NCBI GenBank assembly: GCA_963676905.2
Contig: CAXXVE010000001.1
Span: 1,240,001-1,304,000, forward strand
Direction of reading: 5' to 3'
From: Oceanispirochaeta sp963676905
GTDB lineage: Bacteria > Spirochaetota > Spirochaetia > DSM-2461
DNA: 64,000 nt
Shown here: one piece after another, positions 7,417-16,704 of the stretch
Layout: each line of letters starts with the position of its first letter
Numbering within the stretch: position 1 is the stretch's first letter
The notes under the pieces: generated by a model
What the model was told of the DNA's origin: nothing
The model's database searches: none
The model's input: the letters and a program-made list of their open reading frames with translations, nothing else
Made by a program: the position numbers and the translations under genes

Positions 7417-8793
7417 TTACTTCTCCTCTTTTCCGTTGTTTATAATAAATTCGGCCGCTTTCAGAAGGTCCTTTTTTACAACAAGACCGGGGTAGTTTTC
7501 GGCTGATATATTTTTCTCTGTATTTTTACCGTCACCCGTTCTGACAAGAATGGGCCGGACTTTTCCGTTTACCGCACACTTGAGGTCTCCTTCCCTGTCT
7601 CCGATCATCCAGCTCTCCTTCCGGCTGAGATTCAGCAGGGATACCGCCTTGTTCAGAAAGGAGGGGGAGGGCTTTGTTTCACTTGTGTCCATGTAGTCCG
7701 GGTGGACAGCCTGGTTGCCGGCACCGCTTGAAAAGTAGATAACATCCGGCTGGCAGTCGGGACTGCCTCCCTCCTGAACAAGAAGGTGGCACATGTACTC
7801 GTGGTTGAGAAGAACCACCGACTCGGGAACATATCCCAGACCGATACAGGACTGGTTTGTATTGACCGCTACAGCATAGCCTGCCTTTTTCAGCTTTTTG
7901 ATCGCTTTGGCCGCACCGGGGATCAGCTCCATCTCCTCGGGGCCTGTGGTATAGGAGGGAAGAGTGACAATGACGCCGTCCCTGTCCAGAAAGACAACAG
8001 GCTTTCCCTTGTGGATGCTCTTCTTCTGGATTTCGATGCGGGTAGTGGACTTGATGCTCCGGCCCTCCAGTTCATGAATCACAACGGGATGGGGGCTGCC
8101 GCAGAAGGCGGGGGCTGAAAACCAGGTTGTCTTCTCCTCTCTGTAGCTTTTGATGCCGGGGTGGTAGTGGCCGGAAAGACAGAGGATCACCTTGCCAGAC
8201 TTCCGAATGACCTTGCGCAGGCTGTCAGCCTCCTTGTACACATGCTTCACCTTGATCTGTTCCGAGGGGGTGCTTACAAAGTGCTGCAGATGGATCTGGG
8301 GAGGGCTGTCCGGATCTGAGAGCATCTCCTCCATCAGCCGCCGTTCCCTGTCGAAGCGGCGGGGCTGTGCGCTGTCCCACTGCCTGTCGTGGAAGGAGAC
8401 AAACCGGTAGCCCATAAAATCCCTCACAAGTGGCTGATCCCCCCATACTTCACTGAACAGGGCGGGGTCGTCCTTGTTCCCCGGGATGACAATCCAGGGG
8501 ATGTCCGCCTGGTCCAGAAGGGAGCGAACCGTCAGATAATCCTCAATAATCAGTTTTTTAAATGGCTTTGTCAGGTCCATATAGTAGTTGTTGTGTTTCA
8601 GAATAATGCCGGGAGTATCGACAATATCTCCGGTGACCACCAGGATATCGGCTCCTTCCTTCTTTATCCGCTTCAGCGCTTTTTTAAGGATATGGATCAT
8701 ATCCCGGCTGCGGTTTCTTTGCTTGTGTGAAGAACCGGGGATATAATGGCGAAAGTGAAGATCTGTGATCTGGGCAATTTTAAGTGAGTCCAT
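7417..8793 (-). CDS. fusion: calcineurin-type phosphoesterase plus HAD (HisB/GmhB-type) phosphatase
   Basis: 458 residues with two phosphatase domains. Residues ~1-240 are a metallophosphoesterase: IAQITDLHF, VVTGDIVD, IPGNKDD and LSGHYHPG hold the metal ligands (Asp/His, GDxxD, GNxD, GHxH). Residues ~265-445 are a HAD domain of the D,D-heptose-1,7-bisphosphate/histidinol phosphatase group: VVFLDRDGVI supplies the nucleophile and acid (DxD), VNTNQSCIG is motif II, and MIGDREGDLKCA is motif IV. The HAD cap region includes CQPDVIYF rather than the zinc Cys cluster seen in some GmhB proteins. Substrate unknown; two different phosphoester steps on one nucleotide or sugar phosphate is a reasonable guess only. 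Confidence 0.85.
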   Translation of the reverse strand: MDSLKIAQITDLHFRHYIPGSSHKQRNRSRDMIHILKKALKRIKKEGADILVVTGDIVDTPGIILKHNNYYMDLTKPFKKLIIEDYLTVRSLLDQADIPWIVIPGNKDDPALFSEVWGDQPLVRDFMGYRFVSFHDRQWDSAQPRRFDRERRLMEEMLSDPDSPPQIHLQHFVSTPSEQIKVKHVYKEADSLRKVIRKSGKVILCLSGHYHPGIKSYREEKTTWFSAPAFCGSPHPVVIHELEGRSIKSTTRIEIQKKSIHKGKPVVFLDRDGVIVTLPSYTTGPEEMELIPGAAKAIKKLKKAGYAVAVNTNQSCIGLGYVPESVVLLNHEYMCHLLVQEGGSPDCQPDVIYFSSGAGNQAVHPDYMDTSETKPSPSFLNKAVSLLNLSRKESWMIGDREGDLKCAVNGKVRPILVRTGDGKNTEKNISAENYPGLVVKKDLLKAAEFIINNGKEEK

Positions 8794-8845
8794 ATTAAGA
8801 TTTTAGACATAACTCATGGTGTATGGGAATAGGAGTGATGTTGAA

Positions 8846-9643
8846 ATGATCCGTTTGTGTTTCTTTTCCGGCCTGCTTGTCCTCTTTATATTGTGGGAGG
8901 TACTTTTCCCTGCAAGAAAGCAGGGGCGGCTTTTGCTGAACAGAGTGTGCAATCTCTCGCTTTCGGCGCTGAATACCCTACTTCTCTCTCTCCTTCCTGT
9001 CTCGGCTGCCGGTGCGGCTCAGAGTTTTTCAGGGGGAGGGCTCTTCGGATATTTAGGGCTTCAGGGCGGAGGTGTTTTTGTTCTCTCTCTGCTTGTTCTT
9101 GATCTGGCTGTCTATTTTCAGCACCTTATGTTTCATACTGTTCCCCTTTTCTGGCAGCTCCACAAGGTTCATCACGCCGACAGCACAATCAATACAACTT
9201 CTGCGGTCCGCTTCCATCCCGTTGAGATGATACTCTCCCTGTGCATAAAGGTCTCCGTTATTCTGCTATTCGGGATTTCCCCCCGGGAGGTTCTTGTCTT
9301 TGAAATCATCCTCAACGGATGCTCTCTCTTCAACCATGCCTGTATTTTTCTGCCGGGGCAGGTGGACCGGGTTCTGCGGTTCCTTATCGTCACCCCTGAT
9401 ATGCACCGTATCCATCACTCGGTCCGGCTGAGGGAGACAAACAGGAATTTCGGATTCTGTCTTACCTGGTGGGACTTCCTTTTCGGTACCTACAGGGATA
9501 AGGCTGTTCAGGAAAATTTCAAACTTGGAATTTCACCCTATAGACATCTGGAGGAACGGTCCCTTGTGAAAAGTCTTCTTATGCCCTTTGACGGAAAGGG
9601 GAAGGCCTACTCCATAGGGGGGATCGGCAGGCACGGAAGCTGA
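8846..9643 (+). CDS. fatty acid hydroxylase / sterol desaturase superfamily membrane protein
   Basis: 265 residues with several membrane helices and the three histidine clusters of the diiron superfamily: HLMFH (HxxxH), HKVHH (HxxHH) and HRIHH (HxxHH), plus the accessory HPVEM and FNHACI segments. Such enzymes hydroxylate or desaturate lipid chains using oxygen, or cleave ether lipids. An earlier ATG at 8816 is in frame, but the ATG at 8846 is preceded by AGGAG at a 9-base distance and begins MIRLCFFSGLLVLF, so I use it. Divergent from the phosphoesterase fusion. Substrate not determinable. Confidence 0.85.
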   Translation: MIRLCFFSGLLVLFILWEVLFPARKQGRLLLNRVCNLSLSALNTLLLSLLPVSAAGAAQSFSGGGLFGYLGLQGGGVFVLSLLVLDLAVYFQHLMFHTVPLFWQLHKVHHADSTINTTSAVRFHPVEMILSLCIKVSVILLFGISPREVLVFEIILNGCSLFNHACIFLPGQVDRVLRFLIVTPDMHRIHHSVRLRETNRNFGFCLTWWDFLFGTYRDKAVQENFKLGISPYRHLEERSLVKSLLMPFDGKGKAYSIGGIGRHGS

Positions 9644-9662
9644 CCGCTGTCCTGTCCGGAAC

Positions 9663-11093
9663 TCAGGGTTCGGGGAGGTCTTTCTCCTCCAGTATGGTGT
9701 AGCGGATCAGGGCCCTGCCGATGCGGTAGAGGATAATCTCCCTTCCCGCATCCTGGAGCATCCGGCCGAAGAGGGGGAAGCCGAGACTTGCCACCGCCGT
9801 AGGGCTCACCTTGCGGAGCTTCATAAGCTGCCTGGCTTTCAACACCGGTTTCACAGCCTTCCAGGAGTCCATGCCCTTTGTCTTCAGGAGGCTTATCAGG
9901 GGCTGGCGGCTGAAATCACGGACCTTCCGGATTATGTCGACGGAGATCTTCTCCAGGGCGATTCTGCTTCCTGGGGCGTTGGAGTAGACCGCACCAAGGC
10001 CTATAATACTCAGCTTGTAGGCAGCGGTGACAATCTGATTGATGCTGTAGCACTCCCAGGGCTGCTCTTTACCAGGGTAGTAGACCCCGGGAATCCGCTT
10101 GTACATATGACGGACAATCTCTTTTATGGGGACCTGCTCCGGGTTGCTTGAAAACTCGCCGTTTACGGCGGAGATTGTCTTTCGGAAAAATCCGCTCATC
10201 ATTCCGTTGAACTGCCTGCGCTTGCTGCCTGCATTCTCCCGGGTTGAGTAGTTTTCATCGGGTGAGAGCCCGGCGGCCTTCATAATGGCCCGGTACTCCT
10301 CGATCATGGCATTCAGGACATCTTCACGGCCTTTTGCTCCGGGAACAAGGGAGAGCTCTCTGTCGTAGTGGCGGTATTTGCGGATAATCTCCTGTTTCGA
10401 AAACTGGGACTTCCTCTCCGCCAGCTCGGGGCACTCCCCTCCATAGAGATGGAGGATGTACTGGGCGCTCCTGAAGAGAAATTTCAGGTAGAATCCCCGG
10501 ATGATACCCTCCCAGAAGAGTCTGAGAAAGAGGCTTCTTATGCTGTAAAGAATGATTCCGGGTATACCGAGTATGGGTACCAGGGCCAGTCGTATCAGTT
10601 GGGGGAAGACGCCCTTGCGGTTCATGTAGCGGAGAATCCGGCTCTGTCTGAAAAACTGTCCCGCCCTGTAGCCCCTGTAGAAAGGTCTGTACCAGTTTAC
10701 ACTCCTGCGCAAAAAGTATCTGAGAAACATACTCTTCTCACGGAAGATGTAAATGTCCTCGTAGGCAAGGAGTGAAATTTCGAGGGCTCTCAGAATAGTA
10801 AAGTCAAAATGGAGAGTTCCATCTTTGTCCGGAGGAGACACCACAGCCAGCAGGGCCTTCAGATCGTCTCCGATTCTCATCCTCTCCGAGCTTTTAAGCC
10901 TCTTTTTCAGTACAGGCTTCATCAGGGCCAGGCGTTCCCGGCTGGCCTCATCTGTCCAGGCGAAGCCCTTCTTCATCTCAATGCGGAGCATCAGGGGGGT
11001 GAGGACAAAACGTATTATCAGGGGGATTAGTACAAATGAAACAGTCCCCATAACCCCGGCTGCAATAATCAGGGAGATGGTAAGCTGGTTCAG
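9663..11093 (-). CDS. membrane protein of unknown function
   Basis: About 476 residues. One membrane helix is at the N-terminus (LTISLIIAAGVMGTVSFVLIPLII) and one or more lie in the middle (LIRLALVPILGIPGIILYSI); the rest is strongly basic, with many Arg and Tyr (FLRRSVNWYRPFYRGYRAG). I recognise no family. An ATG at 11147 would overlap sufU by 58 bases. A CTG at 11093 overlaps the sufU stop as CTGA and has GAGGG about 7 bases before it, so translation may start there, coupled to sufU. The start remains uncertain. Confidence 0.6.
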   Translation of the reverse strand: MNQLTISLIIAAGVMGTVSFVLIPLIIRFVLTPLMLRIEMKKGFAWTDEASRERLALMKPVLKKRLKSSERMRIGDDLKALLAVVSPPDKDGTLHFDFTILRALEISLLAYEDIYIFREKSMFLRYFLRRSVNWYRPFYRGYRAGQFFRQSRILRYMNRKGVFPQLIRLALVPILGIPGIILYSIRSLFLRLFWEGIIRGFYLKFLFRSAQYILHLYGGECPELAERKSQFSKQEIIRKYRHYDRELSLVPGAKGREDVLNAMIEEYRAIMKAAGLSPDENYSTRENAGSKRRQFNGMMSGFFRKTISAVNGEFSSNPEQVPIKEIVRHMYKRIPGVYYPGKEQPWECYSINQIVTAAYKLSIIGLGAVYSNAPGSRIALEKISVDIIRKVRDFSRQPLISLLKTKGMDSWKAVKPVLKARQLMKLRKVSPTAVASLGFPLFGRMLQDAGREIILYRIGRALIRYTILEEKDLPEP

Positions 11094-11524
11094 ACAGTGC
11101 CCTCTTTCAGCAGGAGATCCAGAGTCTGCCAGGCCAGTGTGGCGCATTTGAGACGGACTGGATAGTTCACAAGTCCCTGAAGGGCTGTGATATCACCGAA
11201 CTCCTCAAGAGCTTCCGCAGGTTCTTCGGCACGGAAAATCCTGTGTATCCTGGATGCGGTCTCTTCCGCCTCGGACCTTGTCTTTCCGGAAAGAATCTCA
11301 GTCAGCATGGAGGCTGAGGCCATGGATATGGAACAGCCCTCCCCGTCAAAGACGATCCTGCTGATTCTGTCCTCACTGTCCCACTCAATCTTCAGTGCGA
11401 CACGGTCGCCGCATGAGGGGTTGTCCAGAACTGCACCCTGTTCTTCAGGGTTAAGTTTCTCTTTATTGCGGGGATGACGGTAGTGTTCCTGAATCATCTC
11501 CCTGTGTAGGTCATCAAACTGCAT
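11090..11524 (-). CDS. sufU: SufU-type iron-sulfur cluster assembly protein
   Basis: 144 residues, the usual size of SufU, the zinc-bound acceptor of sulfur from SufS (or scaffold) in SUF systems. The three conserved cysteines are in NPSCGD, DGEGCSIS and VRLKCATL. The insert between the second and third cysteine distinguishes SufU from IscU. It lies 3 bases after the response regulator gene rather than directly after sufS, and its stop overlaps the next membrane protein gene. Confidence 0.93.
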   Translation of the reverse strand: MQFDDLHREMIQEHYRHPRNKEKLNPEEQGAVLDNPSCGDRVALKIEWDSEDRISRIVFDGEGCSISMASASMLTEILSGKTRSEAEETASRIHRIFRAEEPAEALEEFGDITALQGLVNYPVRLKCATLAWQTLDLLLKEGTV

Positions 11525-11527
11525 TTA

Positions 11528-11893
11528 TTATTCCAGTACTTTCCTTATCTCTTTGAGAAGGTCGTCATCATTGATCGGTTTCAGAAGATAGGCGGCCGGT
11601 TTTACGGACATTGCTTTTTTTCTGATGGAATCGTTGGGGTAGGCCGTCAGGAAGATAACAGGTGTGTCCTTCATCATCTTGACTCTCTGAGCGGCATCAA
11701 TGCCGTCGATAAAGCTCTTAAGATAAATATCCATGATAATCAGATCCGGGTTGTGGCTGATTACCGCGGGCATCACGCTGTCGGCATTTCTTACGACTGC
11801 GGGCACAGTGTAGCCCGCTTGTTCAAGAGATTCTCTTAACTCCATCCCGATGATGGGTTCATCCTCAACAATAAGGATTGTTTTTTCTGACAT
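11528..11893 (-). CDS. single-domain response regulator (receiver only)
   Basis: 121 residues consisting of a receiver domain and nothing else. Acidic pocket Glu10-Asp11, phospho-acceptor Asp55 in LIIMDIYL, the Thr of IFLTAYP and the Lys of YLLKPIN are all present, so it should be phosphorylatable. There is no output domain and no neighbouring histidine kinase. It sits between sufS (208 bases away) and sufU (3 bases away), so it is probably cotranscribed with sufU. The MDIYLK and DGIDAA phrases resemble receivers of hybrid-kinase type more than CheY. Confidence 0.9.
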   Translation of the reverse strand: MSEKTILIVEDEPIIGMELRESLEQAGYTVPAVVRNADSVMPAVISHNPDLIIMDIYLKSFIDGIDAAQRVKMMKDTPVIFLTAYPNDSIRKKAMSVKPAAYLLKPINDDDLLKEIRKVLE

Positions 11894-12101
11894 AGAATGT
11901 CTCCAAATATAATGTAATACTTTTTTAAATCTAAATCAGCGGGGATCTGCTTCAATTGTTTTATTTCGATGTGTCTGCTGTGGTTCAGTCAGGAAAACAG
12001 CTATTCCCGCCGTACTACAGACAGTGTACCCCCGGAAAACAGGAAATTCCTATTATTCCCAGTTAATTATATATGTTTTACTGATAATTTAATATATAAA
12101 G

Positions 12102-13310
12102 TTACAGCAGTTCATTTCCGGCGGTATCCAGAGCCTTCAGCAGTTTTTCTATGTCCTCTTCCCTGTTGCATATGGAGAGAGAGGCTCTGACAGTTGAAAG
12201 GGCATTTAGTTTCCTTGCCAGCGGATGGGCGCAGTGATGGCCCGCCCTGAGAGCGAATCCCCTGGAGTCCAGGTAACTGCAGAGATCATGTGAGTGGCTC
12301 CCCTCTCTGGTGAAGGCCGCAATTCCTCCCCTTTCGGCGGCGCTGCCGAAGAGTCTGTACTCCTTCAGGCTGCATATACCGTCGATAAGGAGTTTTGTCA
12401 GTTTTGCTTCCCGCTTTTCAACAGTGTCCATACCCCAGGAGTTCAGATAGTCCACAGCCGCTCCAAGACCGATGACACCTGCAATATTGGGAGTCCCCGC
12501 CTCAAATTTATGGGGCAGAACATTCCATTCGCTGTGGTCAAGGTAGACCGAGCGGATCATCTCTCCGCCACCCCTGAAGGGGGGCAGCTTCTCCAGGAGT
12601 TCTCTCTTCCCGTAGAGCACGCCGGTTCCTGTGGGGCCGTACATCTTGTGACCCGAGAAGGCAAGAAGATCACAGTCGAGGTCCTGAACATCCACCCTCA
12701 TATGGGGAACACTCTGGGCGGCGTCGACAAGAACCCTTACTCCACGGGCATGGGCTTCGGCTGTAATCTTTTTTACAGGGTTTACTGTTCCAAGGACATT
12801 GGACATGTGGGTCAGGGCCAGAAGCCTTGTCTTTTCAGACCAGAGGCTGTCCAGAGCCTGAAGATCGAGTTCTCCAGTCTCTGAGACTGGTATGAATTTG
12901 AGAATGGCTCCCGACTGCTCTGCCTGTATCTGCCAGGGCACAAGGTTGCTGTGGTGTTCCATTTCGGTGAGGATGATCTCATCCCCCGGTTTAATGAACT
13001 CCCTGCTGAAGCTTGAGGCCGCCAGATTGATGCTGTCGGTGGTTCCCGATGTGAAGATGATCTCTTCAGGAGAGGAGGCGCCGATAAATGAGGCAACCTT
13101 TGTTCTTGTCTCCTCATAAGCTCTTGTCGCTTCCTCCCCCCAGCGGTGGATGGCACGGTATACATTGGCGTTGTATCCCGTGTAGTACTCCTGAACCGCC
13201 TTAAGAACGGAAGCCGGTTTCTGGGTTGTTGCGGCATTGTCCAGGTATATATAGTCCGGGTTGCCTGTCAGTATCGGGAAATCCCGGAAGGCATTCTCAA
13301 TAGGGTTCAA
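12102..13310 (-). CDS. sufS: SufS cysteine desulfurase
   Basis: 402 residues, full length for the class V PLP enzyme that removes sulfur from cysteine for iron-sulfur cluster assembly. The start YLDNAATTQKP, the PLP-binding lysine in AFSGHKMYGPTGTGVLYG and the catalytic cysteine in RAGHHCAHPL are all visible; the last motif marks the SufS group. It follows sufD by 3 bases and is the last of the contiguous suf genes before the response regulator. Confidence 0.96.
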   Translation of the reverse strand: MNPIENAFRDFPILTGNPDYIYLDNAATTQKPASVLKAVQEYYTGYNANVYRAIHRWGEEATRAYEETRTKVASFIGASSPEEIIFTSGTTDSINLAASSFSREFIKPGDEIILTEMEHHSNLVPWQIQAEQSGAILKFIPVSETGELDLQALDSLWSEKTRLLALTHMSNVLGTVNPVKKITAEAHARGVRVLVDAAQSVPHMRVDVQDLDCDLLAFSGHKMYGPTGTGVLYGKRELLEKLPPFRGGGEMIRSVYLDHSEWNVLPHKFEAGTPNIAGVIGLGAAVDYLNSWGMDTVEKREAKLTKLLIDGICSLKEYRLFGSAAERGGIAAFTREGSHSHDLCSYLDSRGFALRAGHHCAHPLARKLNALSTVRASLSICNREEDIEKLLKALDTAGNELL

Positions 13311-13313
13311 AGT

Positions 13314-14525
13314 CTATATCTCTCCCGGTTCCAGACTGGCGGCAATCTTTTCTCTCAGCCACTGTGCAGGCAGTTCGGGATGACGGTTGATGATCTCTTC
13401 GAACATTCCCTCCGTCAGAATTTCCACCGCTTCACTGCGGCTGATCCCCCGGCTCATCAGATAGAAGAGCTGACCGGGGTCCAGTTTGCCTGTTGTGGAA
13501 CCATGGGAACATTTTACATCATCTGTGAGGATCTTTAAACCGGGTATTGCATCGGCCCGAGCACCCTGATTCAGGATCAGGTTTTTATTGCTCAGGTAGG
13601 CATCGGTTCCGGGAGCTTCGTGCTCCACCCTTATCATCCCCTGAAATACAGAGCGTCCCCTGTGGCTGACGGCGCCTTTGTACATGGCCCTGCTTGAAGT
13701 GCGGGGTGCCATATGGCGCTGCTCAAGCCTCAGATCCTTGTGCTGTCCCTGTCCGGAGGTGAAGACCGCACCGGCCTGAAGTTCCGCCCCCTCTCCCGTC
13801 AGATGAAAGCGGCTGTCCGCCTTGACCGCCGAGGCGCCTATCTGAAACTGGCTGTGTGTCAGAACCGCGTCTCTGCCCAGTTCGAAGAGATTGTGCTGTA
13901 CGAGGCGACTCTCGGACCCCAGGGTCTGGATTTCGCCCAGTTCACAGCGGCTCCCTTCACCTGCCTTAAGGCGGATGGATGCGTTTACGAGTTCTTTCTC
14001 ACTGCCGGAGCCGTTTATCGCAATATAGATTTTACCCTGCCATCCTCTGCCTATGCGGATAAAAATCCGGGGGGCGGAGAAGCGGTCCCGTGAGAGGCTG
14101 TCCAACTGCAGAACAAATGGTTTTTTCAGAACTTCATTATCCGGGAAATTCAGGAAGAGGGAGTTTGTGGCACTGCTGTCATTCCATGCGTCAAAGCGGT
14201 CGGCCCACTCTCCGGGAAAGAAGAAGTCCTTCTCTTCGGGGTATCTCTTGACTCCCAGAGCCGGGGAGAGAAGCTCCGGCAGCCCCTCCTGAACGCTCAT
14301 CTTTCCGGAGATAAGCTTTGATCCTGCATAGTGTATATGGGCCGCTGTTTCATCAAAGGGTATGGCCTCGGCACTCTCTTCGCCGAAGCTCTCCTCCCCG
14401 ACACCTTCCCTGAATGAGGCAGGGTCAAGAAGTGAGAGGGGGGTTCGTCTCCATACCTCGCTTTTCTTGTCGGGCCACTCCATTCTGTCTGCAACGGCCG
14501 CAGCTGTTTCACTGTAAGTTTTCAT
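13314..14525 (-). CDS. sufD: SufD, SufBCD complex subunit
   Basis: 403 residues. SufD is the SufB paralogue that forms the scaffold heterodimer bound by the ATPase SufC. The right-handed beta-helix core is visible in LKAGEGSRCELGEIQTLG and the C-terminal signature in LTDDVKCSHGSTTGKLDPGQ followed by FYLMSRGISRSEA, which holds the conserved His. The start overlaps the sufB stop by 4 bases. The N-terminal ~90 residues are less conserved, as usual. Confidence 0.93.
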   Translation of the reverse strand: MKTYSETAAAVADRMEWPDKKSEVWRRTPLSLLDPASFREGVGEESFGEESAEAIPFDETAAHIHYAGSKLISGKMSVQEGLPELLSPALGVKRYPEEKDFFFPGEWADRFDAWNDSSATNSLFLNFPDNEVLKKPFVLQLDSLSRDRFSAPRIFIRIGRGWQGKIYIAINGSGSEKELVNASIRLKAGEGSRCELGEIQTLGSESRLVQHNLFELGRDAVLTHSQFQIGASAVKADSRFHLTGEGAELQAGAVFTSGQGQHKDLRLEQRHMAPRTSSRAMYKGAVSHRGRSVFQGMIRVEHEAPGTDAYLSNKNLILNQGARADAIPGLKILTDDVKCSHGSTTGKLDPGQLFYLMSRGISRSEAVEILTEGMFEEIINRHPELPAQWLREKIAASLEPGEI

Positions 14526-15913
14526 CCTACTGAACCCTCCATTTCAAGTTCTATAAGCCTGTTCAATTCGACGGCGTACTCCATGGGCAGCTGTTTGACG
14601 AGGGGGTCTATAAATCCGTTGACAATCATCATTGACGCCTCCTCCTCGCTCAGTCCGCGACTCATAAGATAAAAGAGCTGGCTCTCGCTGATCCTGCTGA
14701 CTCTGGCTTCATGTTCGATGCTGGCGTCATCGGTATTGATTTCCATATAAGGGTAGGTGTGGCTCTGGGAGTCGGCGTCCAGAATCAGGGCGTCGCAGAC
14801 AACGGCGGAGCGGATATTCTTCACCCCGGGTTTTGTTTTTACGAGGCCTCTGTAGGCCGATGAGCCGCCGTCCTTGCTGATTGACTTTGACGTGATGACG
14901 CTGCTTGTATTGTCGGCGGCGTGGATTACCTTGCCGCCGGTGTCCTGCTCCTGTCCCTTTCCGGCGAAGGCGATGGACAGAATCTCTCCATGGGCCCTCT
15001 CTCCAAGGAGGAAGACCGAAGGGTATTTCATTGTCTTTTTGCTTCCCAGGTTTCCGTCTACCCACTCCACGGTGGCGCCCTCATGGGCATGGGCCCTCTT
15101 GGTGACAAGGTTGTAGACATTGGACGACCAGTTCTGGATTGTGGAATACCGGACCCTGGCATTTTTCTTGGCTATAATTTCAACCACCGCCGAGTGGAGG
15201 GAGTCTGTTGTAAACGTGGGTGCCGTACAGCCCTCTATGTAGTGGACGAAGCTCCCTTCCTCCGCGATGATCAGGGTCCGTTCAAACTGTCCGAAGTTCT
15301 TGGAGTTGATACGGAAGTAGGCCTGCAGGGGGATGTCCACATGGACCCCGGCGGGAACATAAACAAAGCTTCCCCCCGACCAGACCGCCGAGTTGAGGGA
15401 GGCAAATTTATTGTCTCCATAGGGGATGACCGTACCGAAATGCTCCCTGACAATATCGCCGTGCTCAAGAACAGCCGTTTCGGGGTCGCAGAAGATGACT
15501 CCCTGCTCTTCAAGGTGCTCCTTCAGGTTGTGGTAAACCACTTCGGAGTCGTACTGAGCCCCCACACCGGCCAGAAACTGCCGCTCCGCTTCGGGGATGC
15601 CGATGCGGTCGAAGGTCTCCTTGATGTCATCGGGAACGTCATCCCAGCTGCGGGTCTGCTCTTCGGTGGGTTTTATATAGTAGTAAATGTCGTCAAAATT
15701 GATCTCCGAGAGATCCACTCCCCACTCCGGCATAGACTGCCGGCGGAAGGCCTCCAGGGATTTCAGGCGGAAGTCGAGCATCCATTCGGGTTCGTTTTTA
15801 TGTTCGCTGATCTGCCGGACAATCTCCTCGTCCAGACCTTTGCGGGTCTTGAATACAGAGCGTTCGGGATAGCTGAATCCATATCTGTAGTCTTCAGTTT
15901 TCAATTCAGCCAT
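14522..15913 (-). CDS. sufB: SufB, Fe-S cluster scaffold subunit
   Basis: 463 residues, full length. SufB assembles the nascent Fe-S cluster in the SufBC2D complex. Motifs include YYIKPTEEQTRSWDDVP at the N-terminus, GSFVYVPAGVHVDIPLQ, EGCTAPTFTTDSLHSAVVEI with the conserved cysteine, and INTDDASIEHEARVSRISE plus LFYLMSRGLSEEEA at the C-terminus. The start overlaps the sufC stop region by 8 bases. Confidence 0.97.
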   Translation of the reverse strand: MAELKTEDYRYGFSYPERSVFKTRKGLDEEIVRQISEHKNEPEWMLDFRLKSLEAFRRQSMPEWGVDLSEINFDDIYYYIKPTEEQTRSWDDVPDDIKETFDRIGIPEAERQFLAGVGAQYDSEVVYHNLKEHLEEQGVIFCDPETAVLEHGDIVREHFGTVIPYGDNKFASLNSAVWSGGSFVYVPAGVHVDIPLQAYFRINSKNFGQFERTLIIAEEGSFVHYIEGCTAPTFTTDSLHSAVVEIIAKKNARVRYSTIQNWSSNVYNLVTKRAHAHEGATVEWVDGNLGSKKTMKYPSVFLLGERAHGEILSIAFAGKGQEQDTGGKVIHAADNTSSVITSKSISKDGGSSAYRGLVKTKPGVKNIRSAVVCDALILDADSQSHTYPYMEINTDDASIEHEARVSRISESQLFYLMSRGLSEEEASMMIVNGFIDPLVKQLPMEYAVELNRLIELEMEGSVG

Positions 15914-16682
15914 ACACAGCCTCCCTTATCTCACCGGCTGTGACGCTCTCATTGAGCCAGTTATAGCCCTTGTCTTCGAGTTTCCGTATAAGCTCCATGC
16001 CCCCTGAGGTGATGATTTCACCCTGATACATGATATGAATGTGATCAGGCTTTACATAATCCAGAATCCTCTGGTAGTGGGTGATTATAAGTCCTCCGAA
16101 ATCATCTCCCCGCTGGGCGTTGATCCCTTTGGATACAATCTTCAGGGCATCCATATCCAGACCCGAGTCGGTCTCGTCCATTACGGCAAACCGTGGATTC
16201 ATCATCATCATCTGGAGGATCTCCATCCTCTTTTTTTCCCCTCCTGAGAAGCCCTCATTAAGGTTCCGGTTGATAAAGTTCTGATCCATCTCCAGGAACT
16301 CCATCTTTGACCGGAGCTCTTTGATGTACTCCGTCATATTCAGCCTTTTTTCGGGCTTCAGGGCTTCAAGTGAGCGCTTCAGAAACTTTCCCACAGTAAC
16401 TCCCGGAATCTCTACGGGGTACTGAAAGGCAAGGAAGAGGCCGGTCCGTGCTCTTTCGGGGATATCCATCTCCAGGATATTTTCACCGTTCAGGAGAGCC
16501 TCTCCATCAGTGACTGTGTAGTCGGGGTGGCCCATCAGAACATTGGCCAGGGTGCTTTTCCCCGATCCATTGGGGCCCATCAGGGCGTGAACCTCTCCGG
16601 AACGGAGGGTCAGGTTTATACCGCGGAGGATCGGTTTTCCTTCTATCTCCGCCTTAAGATTCTTTATTTCAAGTACATTCAT
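15906..16682 (-). CDS. sufC: SufC, ABC-type ATPase of the SUF system
   Basis: 258 residues. The soluble ABC ATPase drives conformational changes in SufBCD. Walker A MGPNGSGKST, signature FSGGEKKRMEI, Walker B FAVMDETDSGLDMD and the switch His in IITHYQR are intact; DETDSGLD is the SufC-specific form. An ORF extends upstream, but the ATG at 16682 has AAGGAG 7 bases before it and begins MNVLEIKNLKAEI, the normal SufC N-terminus. Confidence 0.97.
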   Translation of the reverse strand: MNVLEIKNLKAEIEGKPILRGINLTLRSGEVHALMGPNGSGKSTLANVLMGHPDYTVTDGEALLNGENILEMDIPERARTGLFLAFQYPVEIPGVTVGKFLKRSLEALKPEKRLNMTEYIKELRSKMEFLEMDQNFINRNLNEGFSGGEKKRMEILQMMMMNPRFAVMDETDSGLDMDALKIVSKGINAQRGDDFGGLIITHYQRILDYVKPDHIHIMYQGEIITSGGMELIRKLEDKGYNWLNESVTAGEIREAVYG

Positions 16683-16704
16683 ACTCATTCTCCTTGTCAT
16701 TTTT

